Assembly: GCA_011525685.1 (NCBI GenBank)
Contig: WYBW01000153.1
Location: forward strand, 1-51,741
DNA length: 51,741 nt
Source: Verrucomicrobiia bacterium
GTDB taxonomy: Bacteria > Verrucomicrobiota > Verrucomicrobiia > Limisphaerales > JADLHS01
Reading direction: 5' to 3'
Shown here one piece after another: positions 1 through 8,103 of this stretch. A program made the position numbers and the translations under genes. Position 1 is the first letter of the stretch. Every line of letters begins with the position of its first letter. Below the pieces are notes generated by a model. It worked only from the letters and a program-made list of their open reading frames with translations. It was not told the origin of the DNA and searched no databases.

Positions 1-124
1 AGCGCAGGTTTCCCAACCTGCGGTATCGCCGACTTCCAGTCGGCGGGCCCAGGCACGGCGTGGCAGGCCAGGAATTCGCAGCGGTTGCGGATTGGAAATC
101 CGCGACCCGGCAGACTGGAAGTCC
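1..124 (+). repeat. Dispersed hairpin repeat, copy A
   Basis: This non-coding stretch is a chain of short hairpins whose loops are always TTCC/TCC or its complement GGA. They are GGTT-TCCC-AACC at 7-18, GCCGACT-TCC-AGTCGGC at 28-44 (perfect 7-bp stem), GCGGATT-GGA-AATCCGC at 87-103 (perfect 7-bp stem) and GACT-GGA-AGTC at 113-123. The first ~115 bases recur in reverse orientation at about 18676-18790 with roughly nine differences and no gap (counted by eye). The element begins at or before the window edge. No gene is visible in bases 1-243. Confidence 0.85.
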
Positions 125-243
125 GCGTTACGGCATCGCCTCGGCGCCCCCTGCAAGAAAATGAGATGCGCCCTCCGGGAAGCCGGAGTCTGCGTTCTGC
201 TTGACCAGCCTGCCCGTCGTGCCGCAGCATCCCCGCGCAAATC

Positions 244-1443
244 GTGGGTTCTCAGCGCATCATCATCATCGGCGGGGGCATCGTCGGTCTCGCCACGGCA
301 TTCAAACTGGGGCGGCAGTTGCCCAGTGCCCATGTCACCGTTTTGGAAAAGGAGTCGGGCGTTTGCCGGCATCAATCCGGCCACAACAGCGGCGTGCTGC
401 ACGCCGGGCTCTATTACAAACCCGGCTCGGTCAAGGCGCGCATGGCCGTCACGGGCATCCAGGAGATGATCGCGTTTTGCCGTGAGAACGAAGTGCCCCA
501 CGAAATCTGCGGCAAACTCGTCGTGGCCGTGGACGAAACGGAATTGCCTCGCCTGCACGCCCTGCACGAGCGCGGAGAGCAAAACGGTCTGCAGGGCTTG
601 CGCCTGCTGAACCGCGAGCAGATGCGGGAGATCGAACCGCATGTGGGAGGGATCGCGGCGCTGCACGTTCCGCAGGAGGGCATCGTGGATTACTTGAAAG
701 TCTGCGAGGTGTTGCAGCGCAAGATAAGCGAACAAGGCGGGCGTGTGGTCACGCAGGCGAAAGTCACCGGACTGCAATCACACGCCGGCGGCTGGCACGT
801 GCAATCCACGGCGGGCGACCACGAAGCGGACCTGCTGATCAACTGCGCCGGGCTGCACTGCGACCGTGTTGGCGAGCTGGCAGGAGAAACGCGCGCGGTG
901 CGCATCGTTCCCTTTCGCGGCGAGTACTACAAAATCAAGGCCGCGCGGCAGCATCTGGTCCGCAATCTCATTTATCCCGTGCCCGACCCGCAATTTCCGT
1001 TCTTGGGCGTCCATTTCACGCGCTTGATTCATGGCGGCATCGAAGCCGGCCCGAACGCCGTGCTCGCCTTCGCGCGCGAGGGTTATCGCAAGTCGGATGT
1101 CAATTTGGCGGATCTCTTTGACGCGCTGACGTTCGCTGGTTTGTGGCGTTTTCTTGGCCAGCACAAACGCATGAGTTGGGAGGAACTGAAGCGCTCCTTC
1201 AGCAAGGAACTTTTTTGCGAGTCCCTCCAGCGCCTCGTACCGGACATTCGACTGGACGACCTCGAAACTGGCGGCGCGGGCGTGCGTGCCCAGGCGATGT
1301 CGCCGGATGGCACGCTGGTGCAGGATTTCTGTTTTCAGCAGTCCCGCAACGCGCTGCACGTGCTCAACGCGCCCAGTCCCGCTGCCACCGCCTCGCTGGC
1401 CATCGGCGAGGAAATCGCCCGGCTGGCGTGTGCCCATTCCTGA
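244..1443 (+). CDS. lhgO: L-2-hydroxyglutarate oxidase-like FAD-dependent oxidoreductase
   Basis: The 399-residue product fits the LhgO/DAO family, which oxidises L-2-hydroxyglutarate to 2-oxoglutarate and passes electrons to the membrane quinone pool. The N-terminus has the FAD-binding dinucleotide fold (IIIIGGGIVGLATAF, residues ~6-20) followed by an acidic strand end (VTVLEKE). The family hallmark GHNSGVLHAGLYYKPGS lies at about residues 45-61, and the C-terminal half has the substrate-domain features PFRGEYYK and GGIEAGPNAVLAF. The length is normal for the family (~400). The start is GTG at 244, because no in-frame ATG precedes the Rossmann motif. It is separated by 243 bp from the downstream operon, so it is probably its own unit. 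The fold is near certain; LhgO is the best family match, but another hydroxyacid substrate is possible. Confidence 0.85.
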   Translation: MGSQRIIIIGGGIVGLATAFKLGRQLPSAHVTVLEKESGVCRHQSGHNSGVLHAGLYYKPGSVKARMAVTGIQEMIAFCRENEVPHEICGKLVVAVDETELPRLHALHERGEQNGLQGLRLLNREQMREIEPHVGGIAALHVPQEGIVDYLKVCEVLQRKISEQGGRVVTQAKVTGLQSHAGGWHVQSTAGDHEADLLINCAGLHCDRVGELAGETRAVRIVPFRGEYYKIKAARQHLVRNLIYPVPDPQFPFLGVHFTRLIHGGIEAGPNAVLAFAREGYRKSDVNLADLFDALTFAGLWRFLGQHKRMSWEELKRSFSKELFCESLQRLVPDIRLDDLETGGAGVRAQAMSPDGTLVQDFCFQQSRNALHVLNAPSPAATASLAIGEEIARLACAHS

Positions 1444-1686
1444 ATGCTTCGAGCTCCCGTTCGCCCCGCAATTTGGGACAATATTCCGCATGGCGCGGGC
1501 TTGCAGTCCATCAGCATCGACAAGGTTCATTCAGCAACTTCTGTGGAGCACTGCTGGGTGGCGATCATTTCTCCGTGCTTTCATGATGCATCTTTGACCG
1601 GATTTGACCGGATTTGATTTGCGGTTTCATCCGGAAAATGAAATGCTCCGCGCCGCATTTGCCCGGCAAATCCGGGCGGAGAACAC
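1444..1686. other. Intergenic region upstream of the sugar operon
   Basis: No convincing ORF is present. A short direct repeat TTTGACCGGA occurs twice in a row near 1594-1615, followed by a third partial unit (TTTGAT). This region must hold the promoter of the seven-gene operon, but I cannot point to a clear -35/-10 pair. Confidence 0.5.
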
Positions 1687-2709
1687 TTGAAGCACAACCA
1701 CTTTGTGAAGGCAGAGAAATTCTTTGTCATCGGGAGCAATTCGTTTACCGGCGCTACGTTCGTTGACTGCTTGTTGACGCACGGTTGCGACGTTGTGGGC
1801 ACCAGCCGTTCCACGGAATTGCATCCGGTGTTCCTGCCCTACCGCTGGTCGCAGCAGCGTCCCGCGGGGGCGAAATTCACTTTTCGCCAGCTTGATTTGA
1901 ACAAGGACACGGATGCGCTGGCCGCTGCCATCGGCGACTTTCGCCCGGATTACGTGGTCAATTTCGCCGCGCAGAGCATGGTGGCCGAAAGCTGGTTGCA
2001 TCCCGATCAGTGGTACCAGACCAATGTGGTCGCCAACGTGCGGTTGCACGAAAAAATCCGGCAGTTCGCCTTCCTCAAAAAATACGTTCACGTCACGACG
2101 CCGGAAGTCTATGGCAGTTGCAGCGGCAATGTGACCGAGAGCGCGCCGTTCAATCCGAGCACGCCCTATGCGGCGTCACGCGCGGCGTGCGACCTGCACC
2201 TGATGACGTTCTTCAAGAATTACAGGTTCCCCGTGGTATTCACACGCTCGGCCAACGTCTATGGGCCGGGCCAGCAGCTCTATCGCATCATCCCGCGCAC
2301 GATTTTGTTCATCAAGACCGGACGTAAACTGCAGTTGCACGGCGGCGGTCGGTCGGTTCGTTCTTTCATTCACGCCCGCGACGTGGCGGACGGAACGTGG
2401 CGCGTCGCCCGTCAGGCACCGCCCGGCGAGACGTATCATTTTTCCACCGACCTGTATGTTTCCATCCGCGAACTGGTGGAGCGCATCTGCGCGCGACTGG
2501 GTGTGAAGTTCGAGGAAGTCGTGGAAGTGGTTGGCGACCGGCCGGGCAAGGACGCGGCTTATCTGCTCGACAGCACCAAGGCGCGCACCACGCTGGGCTG
2601 GAAGGACGCCATTTCGCTGGACCAGGGCATTGACGAAACCATTGCCTGGGTGACGAGCAACCTCGAAGAATTGAAGAAGCAACCGGTGGATTACATTCAC
2701 AAACCCTGA
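1687..2709 (+). CDS. NAD(P)-dependent sugar-nucleotide epimerase/dehydratase (GDP-mannose 4,6-dehydratase-like SDR)
   Basis: This is a 340-residue extended short-chain dehydrogenase. The N-terminal nucleotide-binding glycine motif is FVIGSNSFTGATF (residues ~13-25), followed by an NFAAQS strand and a TTPEVYGSC segment as in nucleotide-sugar 4,6-dehydratases. The active-site tetrad region reads PYAASRAAC: the Tyr is residue 161, but the usual Lys of YxxxK is Arg165. The C-terminal part has the substrate-domain features SANVYGPGQQLYRIIPR and SFIHARDVADGTW. The start is TTG at 1687; no in-frame ATG precedes the Rossmann strand. It is the first gene of a compact operon and ends 5 bp before the next SDR. 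It probably dehydrates or epimerises an NDP-sugar. The Lys-to-Arg change is either a subfamily trait or a change in chemistry. Confidence 0.85.
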   Translation: MKHNHFVKAEKFFVIGSNSFTGATFVDCLLTHGCDVVGTSRSTELHPVFLPYRWSQQRPAGAKFTFRQLDLNKDTDALAAAIGDFRPDYVVNFAAQSMVAESWLHPDQWYQTNVVANVRLHEKIRQFAFLKKYVHVTTPEVYGSCSGNVTESAPFNPSTPYAASRAACDLHLMTFFKNYRFPVVFTRSANVYGPGQQLYRIIPRTILFIKTGRKLQLHGGGRSVRSFIHARDVADGTWRVARQAPPGETYHFSTDLYVSIRELVERICARLGVKFEEVVEVVGDRPGKDAAYLLDSTKARTTLGWKDAISLDQGIDETIAWVTSNLEELKKQPVDYIHKP

Positions 2710-2714
2710 GTCTC

Positions 2715-3755
2715 ATGGCTGCGCACAAGATTTTGGTCACTGGTGGATTTGGTTACGTCGGCTCGCGATTGACGCCGCATTTGCTCGCGCTGGGGCATCA
2801 CGTGCGCGTCATTGACCTCATGCTTTACACCGACGCCGGGCTGGATGCGCTCAAGGCAGACCAGTCTTTTTCCCAATGGCAAAACCGGTTTGAACTCGTG
2901 CGCGGCGACATTCGCGATCCGCAAACCGTGGCCCGGGCTGTCGCCGGAGTGGACACGGTCATTCATCTGGCGGCCATCTCGAACGATCCCACGGGCGACA
3001 TTGACGAAACACTCACGCGCCAGGTGAACTTCGACGCGATTGGCCTGCTGCTGGCCCAGGCGCGCGCCGCCGGGGTGAAGCGGTTCATCAACGCCTCGTC
3101 CAGCAGTGTGTTCGGCGTGCGCGACGTGGCCGACATCAACGAGTCGCTCGAACCGGAGCCCATCACGTTCTACTCGAAGTACAAAATGCTGTCCGAGTGG
3201 CTGGTTACGGCCGCCGCCTCGCCGGATTTTTGCACGGTGAACATACGCCCGGCGACGATCTGCGGCTATTCGCCCCGCCAACGCTTTGATCTCACGGTCA
3301 ACAAGCTCACGGCGGATGCGTTGCGCAAACGGGTTATCACCGTTCACGGGGGCGAACAGCGCCGGCCCAACGTGGGCATGACCGACATGATCAATCTCTA
3401 CGGACTGCTCGTAGACGCGGATGCCCAGAAGATCAATGGCCGCACGTTCAACTTTGGGTTCGAGAATCTGAAAGTCATCGAAATCGCCAGGGTGATCCAG
3501 GCCGAGTTGAAGGACTTGAACGTCGAAATCAAAGTGACCGACACGCTCGACAAGCGGGACTATCACATTTCCTCGGCGAAAATCCTGCGCGAGTTGGGCT
3601 ACCAGCCCGTCAGTTCCATTCGCGCCGAGGTGGCGAACTTGCGCAAGGCGCTCGATGGCGGCGCGTTCCCGGACATTGACGCGCCGGAGCATTACAACAT
3701 GAAGTTCATGAAAATCCCGCGCTCGGCCAAAGCGTACGAGTTTGCCTCCCGCTGA
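2715..3755 (+). CDS. NAD-dependent epimerase/dehydratase (extended SDR)
   Basis: The 346-residue protein begins with an intact Rossmann motif (ILVTGGFGYVGSRL, residues ~5-18). It continues with VIHLAAISNDP, the serine-rich active-site segment INASSSSVFG, and an intact catalytic YSKYK (Tyr153, Lys157). The substrate half carries NIRPATICGYSPRQRFD and HGGEQRRPNVGMTDMINL, typical of UDP-/GDP-/dTDP-sugar epimerases and reductases. It starts at ATG 2715, five bases after the preceding stop, and ends 6 bp before the next gene, so co-transcription is near certain. The exact substrate cannot be read from sequence. Together with its neighbour it gives a dehydratase plus epimerase/reductase pair of the kind used to make deoxy or epimerised NDP-sugars. 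Confidence 0.85.
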   Translation: MAAHKILVTGGFGYVGSRLTPHLLALGHHVRVIDLMLYTDAGLDALKADQSFSQWQNRFELVRGDIRDPQTVARAVAGVDTVIHLAAISNDPTGDIDETLTRQVNFDAIGLLLAQARAAGVKRFINASSSSVFGVRDVADINESLEPEPITFYSKYKMLSEWLVTAAASPDFCTVNIRPATICGYSPRQRFDLTVNKLTADALRKRVITVHGGEQRRPNVGMTDMINLYGLLVDADAQKINGRTFNFGFENLKVIEIARVIQAELKDLNVEIKVTDTLDKRDYHISSAKILRELGYQPVSSIRAEVANLRKALDGGAFPDIDAPEHYNMKFMKIPRSAKAYEFASR

Positions 3756-3761
3756 AGCCCC

Positions 3762-5300
3762 ATGTCCGTCGGCAAAGTCATCTCCTTCGAGCGCGCGCCC
3801 GCGTTCTTCAAAACGCTCCGGGAGCGCGGCAAACGCATTGTCCAGTCGCACGGCATTTTCGACCTGATTCATCCCGGGCACGTTCTGCATCTGGAGGAGG
3901 CGCGTGCGCTGGGCGACGTGTTGGTGGTGACCCTGACGGCCGACAAGTTCGTCAACAAAGGTCCGGGCCGGCCTTACTTCAACGAGCAGTTGCGCCTCCG
4001 CAGCCTGGCGGCGTTGTCGTGCGTGGATTACGTCGTGCTCGTGCCGTTCACCGGCGCCGTGGAGGCCATCGAGTGCGTCCGCCCGCACATTTATTGCAAA
4101 GGCAAGGAATACGAGGACCCGGACTTCGACACCGAAGGGAATCTGCCCAATGAAATCCGCGCGGTGAAGCGCGTCGGCGGCCGGATGCGCTTCATTGGTT
4201 CGATCAAATATAGTTCCACCCGGCTGCTGAACCTTTACTTCGATCACCTGAGCGGGCCGGTGCGGGATTTCTGCGCTGCGCTTGCCGCCCGTTACACCCG
4301 CCGCCAGTTTGTCGAGGCGGTCGAGGGATTCGCGGCATTGAAAGTCCTCGTCATCGGCGACACCATCTTCGACCGCTATTCCTATCTCAAGGTTCAGGGA
4401 CTGACCTCGAAGAACAAGATCATCTCCGGCCGCTTTCTGCGCGAAGACACGCAGACCGGCGGCGCGCTGGCGGTGTTCCGCCACGTCAAACAGTTCGCGC
4501 GCCACGTAAAATTCATCAGCCTGATTGGCGCCGAGCCTTGGGCGCAGAAGCAACTTCGGGCGCATGTCGCATCGGCTGAGGATGGCGTGGTGCGCGATGC
4601 GGGTTTCACCACCATCATCAAGCAACGCTTCGTCGAGCCGCTTCTGGACGGCAATGAGATGAGCAAGTTGTTTTCGGTGAATTATCTTGATGCCAACCCG
4701 CCCCCGGCTGCGGTTCAGAAAAAAGTCGCGGACGCAATACGTCGCGACGTCAAAAAGGCTGACGTGGTCTTGCTCGCGGACTTCGGCCACGGGCTTTTGC
4801 AGACGCAAATCCGCGATCTCGTGCAGGACCAGGCGCCGTTCCTCGCGCTCAACTGCCAGACCAACTCCAACAACCACGGTTTCAACATCATTTCGCGCCA
4901 GTATCAGCGCGCCGACGCCTTTTCGCTGGATGAACAGGAGTTGATGCTGGCCGTCGGTCGGCGCGACCTGCAGCACGAGCTGGAACTTGCGCGACTGAAG
5001 AAAGGTCTCCGCTCGCGTTACGCCTGGCTCACGCGCGGCGCCGTGCAGACCATCGGCCTGCGCGACCGCGAAGCCGCCTGCCATTGTCCGCCGCTGGAGA
5101 CAGACATCGTGGACACGATCGGCGCGGGCGACGCGTTCTTTTCGGTGGCCGCGCTGGCCGCCGCGCGCGGGTTGCCGGTGGACCTCGGCACGTTTCTCGG
5201 TCAACTCGCGGGCGCTCAGGCCGTGAAGATCGTCGGCAACGCCAGCCCGATTTCCAAGACCACCCTGCTCAAAAGCGGAATGTCGTTGTTAAACTTCTGA
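3762..5300 (+). CDS. Bifunctional nucleotidyltransferase / PfkB-family sugar kinase (HldE-like, reversed domain order)
   Basis: 512 residues with two domains. Residues ~25-165 are a cytidylyltransferase-like domain: HGIFDLIHPGH has the HxGH nucleotide site at His37-His40, and the C-terminal part has CKGKEYED and an SSTRLLN motif like the ISSTxLI of HldE/TagD enzymes. Residues ~190-510 are a PfkB (ribokinase-like) kinase: LVIGDTIFDRY, a GGALAVFRH segment, and the anion-hole/catalytic signature DTIGAGDAF with the catalytic Asp at 457. In E. coli HldE the kinase is N-terminal and the adenylyltransferase C-terminal; here the order is swapped. It probably phosphorylates a sugar phosphate and attaches a nucleotide to it, as in ADP- or GDP-heptose synthesis. 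The substrate is inferred only from family and context. Confidence 0.8.
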   Translation: MSVGKVISFERAPAFFKTLRERGKRIVQSHGIFDLIHPGHVLHLEEARALGDVLVVTLTADKFVNKGPGRPYFNEQLRLRSLAALSCVDYVVLVPFTGAVEAIECVRPHIYCKGKEYEDPDFDTEGNLPNEIRAVKRVGGRMRFIGSIKYSSTRLLNLYFDHLSGPVRDFCAALAARYTRRQFVEAVEGFAALKVLVIGDTIFDRYSYLKVQGLTSKNKIISGRFLREDTQTGGALAVFRHVKQFARHVKFISLIGAEPWAQKQLRAHVASAEDGVVRDAGFTTIIKQRFVEPLLDGNEMSKLFSVNYLDANPPPAAVQKKVADAIRRDVKKADVVLLADFGHGLLQTQIRDLVQDQAPFLALNCQTNSNNHGFNIISRQYQRADAFSLDEQELMLAVGRRDLQHELELARLKKGLRSRYAWLTRGAVQTIGLRDREAACHCPPLETDIVDTIGAGDAFFSVAALAAARGLPVDLGTFLGQLAGAQAVKIVGNASPISKTTLLKSGMSLLNF

Positions 5301-5321
5301 TCTCGTTTATTGATTCAACGG

Positions 5322-6356
5322 ATGAAAACCGCCGCCGCCATTCTGGTTGAACAACGCCAGCCGCTCGTGCTCGACGAAGTGGAGGTGCCGGCCTTGGGCT
5401 TTGGGCAGGTGCTTGTGGAGATCCACGCGACCCGCATCTGCGGTTCACAGATCGGAGAGATTGATGGCGTGAAAGGGCCCGACCAGTGGTTGCCGCACCT
5501 GCTCGGCCACGAGGCCGGCGCCACCGTGCGCGAAACCGGTCCGGAAGTCCGCCACGTCAAACCCGGCGACCGCGTGGTCTGCCACTGGCGGCCCGGGCGC
5601 GGGATCGAAGCGCGCGGCGCGACCTATCAATGGAAAGGCAAGCCCTGTAACGCCGGCCCGATTACGACGTTTCAGCAATTCGCCGTGCTGTCCGAAAACC
5701 GCGTGACCGTCGTGCCGCCGGACACGGATCTGGAGATTTGCTGCCTGCTGGCCGACACGCTCACCACCGGCTTTGGCGTCATTGACAACGACGCGAAGGT
5801 AAAGATTGGCGAAACGGTATTGGTTATTGGCTGTGGTGGAATTGGTCTTGGAACGGTGCTCGGGGCGAAGCTGGCTGGCGCGCATCCCGTCATCGCGGCG
5901 GATATTCACGATCACAAACTGGCGGTGGCGCGGCGACACGGCGCGACTCATACAATCAACTCCGCAAAGGAAGATTTCAGCGAAGCCGTGCGAAAAATCC
6001 TTGGCAGCTCACAGCTCGACGTGGTCGTTGATGGCACGGGCAATCCGGCCATTCTCGAAAAGGCCTTTGCGCTCGCGGGTAATTTCGGGCGCGTCGTGGG
6101 CGTGGGTGTGATGCCGCACGACAAGGAGGCTTCATTCAACACGCTGCCACTGCATCTCGGCAAAGTGTTGCGTGGTTCGCACGGCGGCGACAGCCTGCCC
6201 GCGGAGGACATTCCCCGTTACATTCGCATGATGCGGGATGGGCGTTTCGACCCCAAGGGATTCATCTCTCACCGCATTTCACTCGCCGAGATCAATGACG
6301 GCATCGCGAAGATGCGCTCGGGCGAAGTCATCCACTGCATCATCCATTTCAAATGA
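5322..6356 (+). CDS. Zinc-type medium-chain alcohol/sugar dehydrogenase
   Basis: An MDR-superfamily dehydrogenase of 344 residues from ATG 5322; a TTG 12 bases upstream would add four residues and is less likely. The GroES-like N-terminal half has ATRICGSQIGEIDG (catalytic-zinc Cys) and LLGHEAGATV (zinc His and Glu). The Rossmann half has VLVIGCGGIGLGTV and the acidic strand end VIAADIHD, which favours NAD. The four-Cys structural-zinc loop typical of class I/III ADH is missing: the stretch after residue 85 has a single Cys (GKPCNAGP). It overlaps the following transketolase gene by 4 bp (ATGA), so translation is probably coupled. It may oxidise or reduce a sugar-phosphate or NDP-sugar hydroxyl; the substrate is unknown. 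Confidence 0.8.
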   Translation: MKTAAAILVEQRQPLVLDEVEVPALGFGQVLVEIHATRICGSQIGEIDGVKGPDQWLPHLLGHEAGATVRETGPEVRHVKPGDRVVCHWRPGRGIEARGATYQWKGKPCNAGPITTFQQFAVLSENRVTVVPPDTDLEICCLLADTLTTGFGVIDNDAKVKIGETVLVIGCGGIGLGTVLGAKLAGAHPVIAADIHDHKLAVARRHGATHTINSAKEDFSEAVRKILGSSQLDVVVDGTGNPAILEKAFALAGNFGRVVGVGVMPHDKEASFNTLPLHLGKVLRGSHGGDSLPAEDIPRYIRMMRDGRFDPKGFISHRISLAEINDGIAKMRSGEVIHCIIHFK

Positions 6357-7180
6357 GCGCCACGTCCGACCTTGCCAACCTCGATTTGGTCGCGCGGCGC
6401 TTGCGCTTGAAACTCATCCAGATGTCGCACGCTGCCGGTACGCCGCACCTTGGCTCGGCGCTTTCCTGCGTGGATATTCTGGTCGCAGCTTACTGGAATG
6501 TGGTGAAAGTGGACCCACGGAATCCGTCCGATCCATTGCGCGACCGTTTCATCTTGAGCAAAGGCCACGCGGCCACGGCGTTGTATGCCACCCTCGCGGA
6601 ACGGGGATTTTTCCCGAAGGAATGGCTCGATACTTTCGCTGCTCACGGCGCACCGCTGGCGGAACAACCCGCCCCGAACTGCGCGCCCGGCGTCGAGCTT
6701 GCAACCGGTTCGCTCGGTCACGGCCTGCCCGTCGGCGTCGGCATGGCACTGGCCGCACGGATTCAGAAACGCGATTATCGCGTCTTCGTCTGCATGAGCG
6801 ACGGCGAGTGTAACGAAGGCACGGTATGGGAAGCCGCGATGTTCGCGCCGGCCCGGAAGCTCGACCGGCTGTGCGTGGTGATTGATTACAACAAATGGCA
6901 GGCGACTGGTCGCAGCAACGAAATCATGGCATTGCCGTCGTTGCGCGACAAATGGGCCGCGTTCGGCTGGACCGCCCACGAGGTGGATGGGCACGACCTC
7001 GCCGCCCTGAGCCGGCTGCTGAAGAACGTTCCGGATGGCAGCGGCAAACCCGTCGCCCTCATCGCGCACACCATCAAGGGCAAAGGCGTTTCATTCATGC
7101 AGGACGACAACAACTGGCATTACCGCATCCCCAAGCCGGAGGAAATTGAGGCCGCGCGGAAGGAATTGGGGCTCGCATGA
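6353..7180 (+). CDS. Transketolase, N-terminal (TPP-binding) subunit
   Basis: 275 residues matching the N-terminal third of transketolase. HLGSALSCVDILVA, LSKGHAATALYATLAERG and GSLGHGLPVGVGMALA are the usual active-site segments. The thiamine diphosphate/Mg motif runs from SDGECNEGTVWEA to DYNKWQATG (GDG...N type, with Ser replacing the first Gly). The protein ends after the GKGVSFM loop, so the Pyr domain must come from the next gene. It overlaps both neighbours by 4 bp (ATGA at each end), suggesting coupled synthesis of the two halves at equal amounts. Split transketolases occur in many bacteria and often act in specialised sugar pathways; here the position inside a nucleotide-sugar operon argues for two-carbon transfer to or from a sugar intermediate. 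Confidence 0.92.
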   Translation: MSATSDLANLDLVARRLRLKLIQMSHAAGTPHLGSALSCVDILVAAYWNVVKVDPRNPSDPLRDRFILSKGHAATALYATLAERGFFPKEWLDTFAAHGAPLAEQPAPNCAPGVELATGSLGHGLPVGVGMALAARIQKRDYRVFVCMSDGECNEGTVWEAAMFAPARKLDRLCVVIDYNKWQATGRSNEIMALPSLRDKWAAFGWTAHEVDGHDLAALSRLLKNVPDGSGKPVALIAHTIKGKGVSFMQDDNNWHYRIPKPEEIEAARKELGLA

Positions 7181-8097
7181 GGAATGCCTTTGCCAAGCAG
7201 ATCACCGAACTCGCGCAACGCGACGAGCGCGTCGTGCTGTTGAGCGGCGACATCGGCAACCGTTTGTTCGACGACCTCAAGGCAAAGTGTCCCGATCGCT
7301 TCTTCAACTGTGGTGTGGCCGAGGCCAACATGATCGGCGTGGCGGCCGGCATGGCGATGAGCGGGCTGCGACCGGTCTGTTACACCATCACCCCTTTCAT
7401 CACCTACCGCTGCCTCGAGCAGATCCGCATTGATGTCTGCTACCATCACGTGCCGGTCGTCATCGTGGGCACGGGCGCGGGACTTTCCTACGCCTCGCTC
7501 GGCGCGACGCATCACTCTTGTGAGGAAATGGGCATGTTGCGCCTGCTGCCCGGACTGGCGGTGCTGGCGCCGGCTGACGCGATGGAAGTACGCGGCGCAC
7601 TGAAGGCGGCGGTGAATCATCCGCACCCGGTTTACATCCGCATTGGCAAGAAGGGCGAGCCGGTCATTCACAAAACCGAACCGGAGTTCCAAATTGGCAG
7701 GGCGATTTCGATTCGTGAAGGCAAGGATGTCTGCCTGTTGAGCGCCGGCACCATGTTGGCGGTTGCGCTGGAAACCGCGGACTTGCTGGCTACGCAAAGC
7801 GTTTCGGCGAAGGTCGTGAGCTTCCACACCATCAAGCCGCTGGACGAAGCGGCGTTGGCAGAGGTATTCACGAGATTCAAACTCGTCGTGACGGTGGAGG
7901 AACACAGCATCCTCGGCGGCCTGGGCGGCAGCGTGGCGGAATGGCTGGCGGATCATTCGCCGGCCAAGGCGCGATTGTTGCGCTGCGGCACCGCGGACGA
8001 GTTTCTGCATGAAACCGCCGAACAGGAGGAAGCCCGCGAACACTTCGGGCTTACCGCGGCCGCGATGGCCGCGCGCATCAAGCATTCTCTGGGCTGA
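7177..8097 (+). CDS. Transketolase, C-terminal (Pyr + C) subunit
   Basis: 306 residues covering the Pyr and C-terminal domains of transketolase. It contains VVLLSGDIGNRLFDD, the catalytic-Glu segment FFNCGVAEANMIGVAAGMA, YCTI-type core strands, the TPP pyrimidine-binding segment around ITPFITYRCLEQIR, and SLGATHHSCEEMGMLR. It ends with the C-domain (KVVSFHTIKPLD, VEEHSILGGLGG). It starts at ATG 7177, overlapping the N-subunit stop, and must pair with that subunit to form the active site. The next gene follows after 6 bp. The same two-subunit layout is seen in 1-deoxyxylulose-5-phosphate-synthase-like and transketolase-like enzymes; the motifs here fit transketolase better. Confidence 0.92.
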   Translation: MRNAFAKQITELAQRDERVVLLSGDIGNRLFDDLKAKCPDRFFNCGVAEANMIGVAAGMAMSGLRPVCYTITPFITYRCLEQIRIDVCYHHVPVVIVGTGAGLSYASLGATHHSCEEMGMLRLLPGLAVLAPADAMEVRGALKAAVNHPHPVYIRIGKKGEPVIHKTEPEFQIGRAISIREGKDVCLLSAGTMLAVALETADLLATQSVSAKVVSFHTIKPLDEAALAEVFTRFKLVVTVEEHSILGGLGGSVAEWLADHSPAKARLLRCGTADEFLHETAEQEEAREHFGLTAAAMAARIKHSLG

Positions 8098-8103
8098 CGC
8101 GTC

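Noticed and set aside
2697..5204. Minus-strand open frame of 835 codons
   Set aside because: It lies antisense to the second SDR and the nucleotidyltransferase-kinase, whose motifs are complete. Its composition is that of a high-GC shadow frame and it has no recognisable motif.
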